A stretch of 64,000 nt of DNA, from positions 1 through 64,000 of the forward strand of contig JAAKBF010000080.1 in assembly GCA_012656075.1 (NCBI GenBank), in the 5' to 3' direction. The stretch comes from Phytophthora hibernalis (Eukaryota; Oomycota; Peronosporomycetes; Peronosporales; Peronosporaceae). The number at the start of each line of letters is the position of its first letter. The first letter of the stretch is position 1. The notes under the pieces are model-generated. The model worked only from the letters and a program-made list of their open reading frames with translations. It had not been told where the DNA came from and ran no database searches. Made by a program: the position numbers and the translations under genes. Below, in pieces: positions 57,634 to 64,000 of the stretch.

Positions 57634-58229
57634 GACGCCCGACCATCACCCGTTATACTCGTTTCCTTCGCCGGTACGAAATGAGACAGCAGCTCTGCAT
57701 CATCGGCGTCTCCCTCCTCATTTCGTACCATCTCGCGCAGCCAGCCGCGATCATATGCTTTCAATCGTGTCTTGCTACTACGGTAATGGGGATGACGACT
57801 GTCGGACCAACTTTTCAGGTATTCATGTACGTGGTGAAGGGCTCGACCTAGCATGCATGTCTTTCTTTCTGTTATCAAAGTTATGATGACATTCGAACTT
57901 ACTGAAGTTCTCTGGATATTTATATCCAGAGTTTTAGAGCGAATCCAGAACCGTCCAGGATCCTGTAAAAATACATAAACGGATATATATGTAATTACCA
58001 CAAACTTATCATCATACACTTATCAATATTAAACATCACATAACCTTATAAACTGCCATATTGTATCGGAAAACACGTGAATGTTGACCCAGTCGGCCTC
58101 AAGCGACATTCAAGCCACCTTACACGAATATTGACCCAGCCAGCTTATAACAACATTCAAGCAACCTTCGTTAGGTGCGTTGGGTCACCGCGAGGATCAT
58201 GATGCTCTGCGTCAACACTGTTGTTGGAC
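57634..58229. other. Non-coding stretch with small hairpins
   Basis: Two perfect inverted repeats are visible: gtacgaaatgag (57674-57685) with ctcatttcgtac (57717-57728), and the 22 nt hairpin ctctggatatttatatccag at 57910-57931 (last two bases ag included). Two loose direct copies of tgaatgttgacccag / cgaatattgacccag followed by acattcaagc occur at about 58078-58170. No gene is recognised. Confidence 0.55.
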
Positions 58230-58970
58230 CAACAGGCACGCCACCTCGTCCGTCATGGGGATACAGACCGCATGCGTCTACCACGAGATTCAGGCCGTGA
58301 AAGTGAACGTCAAGATCACGAGCCACGAGTCGATCACGTCCTGCTCTTCACGGAGCAGCGCAGTCGTCAAGCTGGTACAGGTGCAGCAGGCCCATCATGT
58401 TCAGAATACAAACACCTACTTTGCTTAGACGTTCATTGTTTGAAGCCTTGAACGACTTCACTAGGACGAAGGACGAGCTCTTTAATTTATGACTGCTGTA
58501 ATCAGCACGACAGCTACTCGCGCCATGGCACGCTGCTCGATTTCTCGGCGCTGCTGGTCTCCACCTCGAACTGCACCAGCGGGAAGATGGTCTACAGTGT
58601 AGACCATCTCTACACGTCCAACTCTCGCCCGTGACGAAGGTCTCATTTAGCTTCAACACGCCGCTCCAGTGATTCTGTACGTCCGCCGCCTCACACACGC
58701 GCACGAAGAAGCGTCGCTCACCCCAGTCCAAACTGCCGTCGATGATCGACCTGAACACGGCTCGGCAGTCCACATTTGGGTACAGGAGTAGTTGAAAATA
58801 AAACTCGAAAAATCTGCTGTCATCGAGGGCATTGCCACCACACAAGCTGTGGTTGCCAATGAAGGTGGGGAGGTTTGCCAAGAAGAGGGTAACGATGCAG
58901 ATAGTGCGTGGTTGCCGACAGCTACATGAATTGTAGTACTATATTCAAACCTTTGTAGTACTACTTTCAA
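58230..58970 (-). pseudogene. Unrecognised protein-coding remnant
   Basis: The minus strand has a protein-like reading from about 58880 (MANLPTFIGNHSLCGGNALD, then RFFEFYFQLLLYPNVDCRAV and GSLDWGERRFFVRVCEAADV) to NETFVTGESW near 58620. After a shift come TVDHLPAGAVRGGDQQRR and then DLDVHFHGLNLVVDACGLY near 58280. I cannot assign a family. It could be a host gene fragment or part of an unknown element; frame breaks suggest it is dead. Confidence 0.3.
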
Positions 58971-58973
58971 AAA

Positions 58974-59221
58974 AGTAAATGTACTGGCAACCTCTGGCTA
59001 CAACTATTGTGGATTCCGGCCAAATTTGCGGAATCTGGGCGGTTTGGTGGCACCTGCGAAACCGCCCAGCAATCTCCAGAGAGATATAATTGGTCAAAGT
59101 AAATGTACTGGCAACCTCTGGCTACAATTATTGTGGATTCCGGCCAAATTTGCGGAATCTGGGCGGTTTGGTGGCACCTGCGAAACTGCCCAGCAATCTC
59201 CAGAGAGATATAATTGGTCAA
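58974..59221. repeat. 124 bp tandem duplication with two stem-loops per unit
   Basis: Units 58974-59097 and 59098-59221 are direct tandem copies differing at only two positions. Each unit holds two inverted repeats: gattccg..cggaatc and ctgggcggttt..aaaccgcccag (11 bp stem, 13 nt loop). In the second unit one stem base has changed to aaactgcccag, which still allows a G-U pair. Confidence 0.95.
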
Positions 59222-59399
59222 AATAGATGATTTTTGACCATTTTTGTCCTATCATTGTTGAATGATCTATCTCGGGGTCTGCTCTGCTGCAGTCAAAAAG
59301 CTTCACCGGATCGCTCACCGTAAGTACATGCCAACTATACAGCACCATTGCCAGTAGCTAACCATGAACGTTATTAACAAGGCTCGCTGTTATGTAGAC

Positions 59400-59960
59400 A
59401 GCTCTTGTTCGTGTGGAGTTACCGTCCTTGCCCGTGGCATAGCTCTCGCTAGCCCTGTGGAGTCGCTGGCGTCACAGACGTCACTGGCCTTGCAGAGTCT
59501 CTGGTCTAGCTCGTGTCGGTGGAGTCCCTGGCCTCGCTTGCACTGTTGGAGTCGCTGACCCTGTGGAGTCTCAAGCCTTGCTCAAGTTGCCGTAGTCGCT
59601 GTGGCCACTGGTCCTGCTGCTCACTTCACTGGAGTGCCTGGCTTTGCCCGTGTCGATGGGGTCGCTGTCGTTGTTGGGGTGGGTGGGGTCGCTGACCTGT
59701 GGATTCCCCAGCCTTGTTCAAGTCGCTGATCTTGCCGGGGTTGCTGGTGTCCCTGTCCTTGCAGGCGTCACTGGAGTCGCTGACAGTGACCTAGTCGCTG
59801 GTATTGCTCGAGGTGCTGGCCTTCTGGAGTCGCCATCCCTGCTGGTGTCGCCGCCGTTGCTGGCCTTCTGGAGTCCCTGGCCTTGCTCAAGTCACTGGCT
59901 TTGCTGGCATCGTTGGCGTTGCTAGTGTGATGGACTTGCTGGAGTCGGTGGTCGTGATCG
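59400..59960. repeat. Degenerate simple-repeat tract
   Basis: The plus strand repeats phrases close to ggagtcgctg, ttgctggcctt and gtcactggcc throughout, a low-complexity tract with irregular spacing of about 9-30 bp. Frames on either strand are repetitive (Ser/Thr/Pro/Arg on minus; Leu/Trp/Ser on plus) and carry stops. It looks like decayed minisatellite or a repeat-protein relic; no gene is claimed. Confidence 0.6.
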
Positions 59961-59978
59961 AGAAGCTTTTCTGTCACT

Positions 59979-60218
59979 GTGGAGAAGGCCGTGACGAAGC
60001 AGCATGCGCACTCCAATACCGTCTTCCATTGCTTGTACGGATATTACACCCTCGGTTACTCCAAGCGCGAACTAGCTGAGGTATACAACAAGTCCGAGAA
60101 GACGATTAGCAACTGGATCCAAGTATATGAGAGGACAGGAACATTTCAGAGAGCAAAACCCAGTACTGACAAGAAGTTCACTGCTGCTCATCACCAATGG
60201 CAACCGTCGTGTTGGTAG
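59979..60218 (+). pseudogene. Helix-turn-helix fragment of an IS630/Tc1-type transposase
   Basis: The 79-codon frame holds a helix-turn-helix: YSKRELAEVYNKSEKTISNW followed by IQVYERTGTFQRAKPST. This order (SKRxLAxxxxxSxxTIxxWI, then YExTGTFxR) is typical of the N-terminal DNA-binding part of IS630/Tc1/mariner-like transposases common in oomycetes. The catalytic DDE part is absent: after about 60190 the DNA turns into tandem repeats. Confidence 0.6.
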
Positions 60219-60316
60219 TGTCGCTGCGGGCGTTGTCGGCGACTGCGCCAGCCGTGGCGACCGTCTTGTTGGTGGTGTTGCTGCGGGCATTGCCGGCGAC
60301 GACGCCAGTCGAGGCG
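60203..60316. repeat. Two tandem 57 bp repeats
   Basis: Copies start with accgtc[g/t]tgttggt at 60203 and 60260. On the minus strand each unit encodes a 19-residue phrase close to RRSPRLA-SP--PAAT-PT, and the open frame there extends from about 60467 to 60072. On the plus strand it reads as a Gly/Ala/Val-rich tract. Confidence 0.75.
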
Positions 60317-60510
60317 ATCTTCTTGCCGTAGCATGGCGGGCTTCGTACGGTGAAGCACGGTGTTGACTTCGCATGTGAAGATCTTCGGGAGCGAAGCTCG
60401 TCGGACCTCGACGTGTGTGACGAGGGGGGCTGTGTTCTCCACGGTGGCTGCAAGTTGCCGTCTGCAACGGACGGAGTCAAACTATCCAAAGTAATTTTGT
60501 ATGACGTTTT

Positions 60511-61112
60511 ATGGGTCGGGCGATTCGGGTGCGGTTTGCCAGGGTCGATTCAAACGGCCCGGTTCGGAAAATTAGAGTAGAACTCACAATATCATCTGCT
60601 GTTTTGCGTCAACCGTCTACTGCCAAATCTGATAGTATTGCCATACCTGATACGACCGTTGTCCACGGTGGCTATCAGGTGTGCCAGGTTAATCTGTATA
60701 TCGAATTTTCGGGATGCCTGCTCGGGATCGTGCTCGGCTCGTGCAAGGAGACCAAACTCATCCATGACAACGCCGTATCGATATCATCACGCGTGACGTC
60801 CAAAAGCTCGAGGCGTTCTTACTTATACACGCACCAATCTGCTGTCTGGGTACATGTACGAAGATGTGGGAATTCGAGCGGTGGCGAGATTCGCATGTCG
60901 TACCTTCCTTCACGCAGCCAAAAAGCGCTGAAGACCCACCCTCTCAAGCCGAGTTTCGCAAGATGACGTGCATGAAGGCACGCTTCATCCAATCGTACAT
61001 GACAAATGCATCAGGATATAAAGTTGCGTCTGCATTGCTAAAGCATGGCAAGTTAAATTTTCTCTCTGCTACAAATATCAGTGAACGTGATCTATCGGAA
61101 TACAGCAGATAA
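60511..61112 (+). CDS. Hypothetical protein, probably frame-broken
   Basis: A frame from Met 60511 (MGRAIRVRFARVDSNGPVRK) runs to 60966. A better looking C-terminal part lies one base off from about 60864 (SHVVPSFTQPKSAEDPPSQA, YKVASALLKHGKLNFLSATN), ending at a stop at 61112. The two could be one protein with a single-base loss near 60870. No domain is recognised. It lies ~200 bp upstream of the PAQR gene on the same strand. Confidence 0.3.
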
Positions 61113-61206
61113 CAATAGAGAGGTCTGGTGGTGGGTGAAACACCACATTCGTGTACGTGTTCTGTGCGTCGACACGGCACGGTCAGCACTGGTCATCGAA
61201 AGAAGG

Positions 61207-61213
61207 CCATTCT
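61207..61213 (+). promoter_or_regulatory. Oomycete Inr-like element
   Basis: CCATTCT fits the oomycete initiator core YCAYTYY. It lies about 94-100 nt before the chosen ATG of the PAQR gene, a reasonable 5' leader length. A 7 bp match is weak on its own. Confidence 0.3.
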
Positions 61214-61306
61214 AGCTTCTGCCAAGTCAAGAGGAAGTGCTGTCTGTCGAATAGAGCGCGGAAGCCAACAGCGCGAAACGCTCCAACGCCTGTCGCAACG
61301 GCCAGG

Positions 61307-62779
61307 ATGGAAACAGGCCACCACATGCTACTGCGCAGCCACACCAAGAATCCGCTACCACAGCCCAAGCCCAGTCCGGACGACGCCATGCCCGTCCTCA
61401 GCAGCAAGTTGCACTCGTTCGAGCGCCTGCACGCCGAGGGCTTTGCGTACCTGGCCGACAACTCGTACATCCGCTCTGGCTACCGTCTGCACTACTCGGC
61501 GCGCGACTGCTTCCTCTCGCTCTTCGAACTGCACAACGAGACGCTCAATGTGTGGACGCACATGGTCGGTTCCTTCATCTTCCTCAGCCTCATGCTCTAC
61601 CTGGCGCTCTCGGCCACGCGCTCGCCCCCACGACCGACATGGCGGCGCTTGCGGGCCTCACGACGCCTCAGATCTGGTGCGCCAACGACCAGCCGTGGCT
61701 GGAGGGCGGCGGCCACACGTCCAGACTGTTGCTGGCCTTGGGGCTACCCGAGCTCTGCCCGCCGCCCACGGGTCGCGTGGCGCCCGCCAAGTACTACGAA
61801 GTGGCCAGCGTCATCTTCGACCACAGTCTGCAGCGACTCCCAGTCTCGAGCGCTTCCACGCGCTCGTGGAGCAGAACGTCGGCGGCTTCTCGGACTCGGT
61901 CGGCGCCCAGATGGAACAGCTGCGTAGCGAGTTGGGAGCGCTCTCAGCGCGACTGGGCGGTCATGTGCGGACGCGCACTCGGAGCAGGTGAATTCTCTCA
62001 AGATGCAGCTGGGCCAGCGCGTGGAGGCGCTCTCGGGCTTCCTGCAGGACGTGGCCAGCCAGGTGGGCGCCGACCTGCCCATGAAGTACGCGCTCGAGGA
62101 GCTCACGGGCGTGGCCGACAGTGTGCGCAACGGACTGCACATCTTGGCCTCCGCCGAGGGCCCGCACGACGTGCCGCACTGGCCCATCTTCGTATTCATG
62201 GCCAGCGCCGTCATCTGCCTCACGTGCAGCGCGACGTTCCACTTGATGTTCGTGGTGAGTCGCTCGGCCTACTTGTTCCTGTCAAGGCTGGACTACGCCG
62301 GGATCACGATCCTGATCGCCGGGTCGTTCTACCCCATGATCTACTACTCGTTCTACTGCCACCCCTGGCTGCGCAACGCCTACCTCGTGTCCATCTCGAC
62401 AATGGCCGCGATCACGTTCACGGTGGCGCTCATGCCGGTCTTTGGGACTCCCAAGTTCCTCGTCGCGCGCACGTGCATCTTCCTTGCGCTGGGCTTCTTC
62501 GGTGTGGTGCCCGTGACCCACCTGGTGTGGCACTTCGGACTCTTCGACCCGCACGTGACGGTCATGATCGGTCCGCTGCTGCTCATGGGGCTGCTTTACA
62601 CGAGCGGCGCCATCATCTACGCCACCAAGTTCCCGGAGCGCTTCTATCCGGGCCGCTTCGACCTGTGGTTCTCGAGCCACCAACTCTGGCACATTTGCGT
62701 CGTGGCCGCGGCGCTCGTGCACTTCGTCAACGCCCTGCAGCAGTACGAGTGGCGCTGGAACACGCAGTGCGAGGCATAG
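61307..62779 (+). CDS. PAQR family membrane protein (adiponectin receptor/hemolysin III type), three frame breaks
   Basis: Seven membrane segments and the PAQR signature are present: ELHNETLNVWTHMVG before helix 1 (about 61520-61566), TCSATFHLMFVVS at helix 2 (about 62223-62261), SRLDYAGITILIAGSFYP, and the C-terminal HQLWHICVVAAALVHF (about 62680-62727). The zinc-binding His positions (one in TFH, two in HxxxH) are all kept. Between helices 1 and 2 is an unusually long loop of ~200 residues with a coiled coil (VGAQMEQLRSELGALSARLG, VEALSGFLQDVASQVGADLP). In that loop the frame moves three times by -1 (in the C-run at 61625-61629, near 61835 and near 61970), after which the original frame is restored to the stop at 62777-62779. 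ATG 61307 was chosen for its place after an Inr-like site; ATG 61325 is also possible. The breaks may be assembly errors. The role in oomycetes is unknown; relatives act as membrane receptors or zinc-dependent ceramidases. Confidence 0.85.
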
Positions 62780-62993
62780 TTGCAAGGAGCTGCAGGTAAG
62801 CTCAGGATCTATTGGTCGCGCGTCATTTCCCGCTGCCGCTGGAAGGAAGTTCACGGCGGCGGCTAAATAGAGTGCGCTTATTTTAACGAAAAGACATATG
62901 TGTGGGTGCTTGTACTGTTCATGGTTATCTCGTGTTGATGGCTATTGTTGGCTAGTAGCTCAACGGAACCTGGTGGTCTTGTATGTAGGCTGG

Positions 62994-63606
62994 ATGAGTG
63001 CGTCCTCTCCAAGCAAGATGGAAGCTGGTAGCCCTGTGGTGGAGCTGCCGTCGGCATTGGCGCGCGAGATGCAGGGCACAGGGCGATGCTCGTTTGACGC
63101 GCAGGACCGGTTCTTCGCCTTTGAGCATGCCCTGGCAGGTGAAGCGAATCTGTCGGCTTCCCCGTGAGCGAGATATTCGACGGCTAAAGCCTTCGTATCG
63201 ATCACCTCGGGACGCAGATCGTTATCCGGCCTTCGCAACTGCAGCACAGCGAGGTGCTGTAGCTGCAAGACTCGCGTTGGCGACGGAGGCCGCGCGGCAG
63301 AACTCGCCAACTACGCGCACGCCGTACCGAGCTCCGAGCGAGTACAAATTCCGCGAGCCAACGTCGTCTCTAAACTGGGCAAATGGACGCGACTTCCAAA
63401 CCAATTTCGCGCTGCCCAGCAATCAGGACATTCGCCGACGTACAGCACGAGACCAGGAGAGATTTTTCGGCGCTGCGCCGGGAGAAGACGTATTGTCCTT
63501 GCCACTCTCGCCTCCGCTCAAACAGCGCCAAGATGCAATCAAAGCACAATCTGCTCGCTCTCCTTCGAAGCCATCGCCTGAAAACCAGTTTTCACCTCGC
63601 GTGTGA
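62994..63606 (+). CDS. Hypothetical protein, probably one frame shift
   Basis: A frame from Met 62994 (MSASSPSKMEAGSPVVELPS) reads protein-like to about 63150 and then stops. From about 63150 the next frame continues to 63606 (RLKPSYRSPRDADRYPAFAT, YRAPSEYKFREPTSSLNWAN, GRDFQTNFALPSNQDIRRRT). A one-base change or a small intron near 63140-63165 would join them into ~200 residues, rich in Arg, Ser, Pro and Ala. No domain is recognised. It follows the PAQR gene by ~215 bp on the same strand. Confidence 0.45.
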
Positions 63607-63674
63607 CGCACACGTCTCGCAAGAGCGCCAACAAAGCTCTGCGACTGGAAATCATTATTAACCAAGAAGGATTA

Positions 63675-63896
63675 CTACCCCAGCTCCAGGAGATTTAACA
63701 GCATAGGTATCGCGACGAAGTAAGAACCTTGCATAGCTTGGCGAGCTGAAACGAGTGAACTCACACATGTTGCGTTTGCTCTGTTCTTCTGTATGTAGAC
63801 AACGTTACCCGTTCCGTTCCTTACGAAAATTCCGCACAGCTTCACCGCTGCAGCCCATGTCTCCGAATTGATCGAGATGGCCTCCACTTTTTGCAA
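63675..63896 (-). CDS. Possible 3' exon of a gene running off the window
   Basis: A 73-codon minus-strand frame (KVEAISINSETWAAAVKLCG, NGTGNVVYIQKNRANATCVS) ends at 63675, 69 bp from the end of the convergent gene. A TGA lies just upstream in frame, so it would have to be a spliced exon with an acceptor near 63887 or 63920. No family is recognised; it may be chance. Confidence 0.25.
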   Translation of the reverse strand: MQKVEAISINSETWAAAVKLCGIFVRNGTGNVVYIQKNRANATCVSSLVSARQAMQGSYFVAIPMLLNLLELG

Positions 63897-64000
63897 GACT
63901 CACTCCTTCCACACTGAGATAATAAGGCATTCAGATACCAACATCAGACAAATACACATGTGCTTAGTCTCCTCGCAAAACCATCTCTCACTTATTGTTG

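Noticed and set aside
58980..59230. Minus-strand frames through the tandem duplication as a repeat protein
   Set aside because: The frames exist only because the unit is duplicated and its length shifts the frame; no protein-like composition.
61128..61991. Intron in the PAQR loop instead of frameshifts
   Set aside because: The loop reads as good coiled-coil protein in two successive frames, and no convincing gt..ag pair would remove the whole region.
1..64000. CRISPR arrays, bacterial operons, rRNA genes
   Set aside because: No regularly spaced identical repeats, no operon-like gene runs and no rRNA-like sequence were seen; the content is eukaryotic.

Overview
The window looks like a gene-poor, repeat-rich stretch of an oomycete chromosome, probably Phytophthora or a close relative. 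The evidence is the make-up of its mobile elements: Ty3/gypsy elements with long coiled-coil Gag proteins, chromodomains and an extra RNase H; DUF659-type hAT relics; a piggyBac copy; and a PIF/Harbinger copy with a separate Myb-like gene. The few introns that can be placed are short (about 50-170 nt) with gt..ag ends. The species assignment is inference.

Layout. 0-2.2 kb: gypsy gag-protease relic (-) with its LTR. 4.4-6.2 kb: dead hAT transposase (+). 6.7-8.7 kb: copia RT/RNase H relic (-). 8.7-13.6 kb: gypsy pol with an additional archaeal-type RNase H (+), meeting a coiled-coil gag in opposite orientation (13.7-16.6 kb, -). 17.8-22.1 kb: a second, better kept gypsy pol (+). 24.3-29.4 kb: a whole piggyBac element with TTAA flanks, itself holding a ~0.9 kb inverted-repeat insertion. 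29.9-41.8 kb: a scrambled block of the same gypsy lineage (inverted gag arms, pol, LTR, long gag, and an integrase broken into opposite strands). 42.0-48.1 kb: gypsy pol (-) split by a 2.65 kb Harbinger element. 48.2-53.7 kb: a gag (+) facing an 843-codon Gag-to-integrase fusion (-) with its LTR. 53.7-57.6 kb: hAT relic held between two ~873 bp LTRs in inverted orientation. 58-60.4 kb: simple repeats, a 124 bp tandem duplication and a helix-turn-helix transposase fragment.

The last 3.5 kb looks like ordinary host sequence. It holds a seven-helix PAQR (adiponectin receptor / hemolysin III type) membrane protein gene with three one-base frame breaks in its long loop, and a probable hypothetical gene on either side.

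Almost all transposon genes carry stops or frameshifts, so the region is a graveyard of nested insertions. The most unusual theme is the repeated occurrence of gene modules whose order is right but whose strand is wrong, from ~90 bp (a gag segment near 1.08 kb) and ~160 bp (an integrase segment near 41.65 kb) up to whole gag or pol blocks. No complete new biological system can be shown from the sequence alone.
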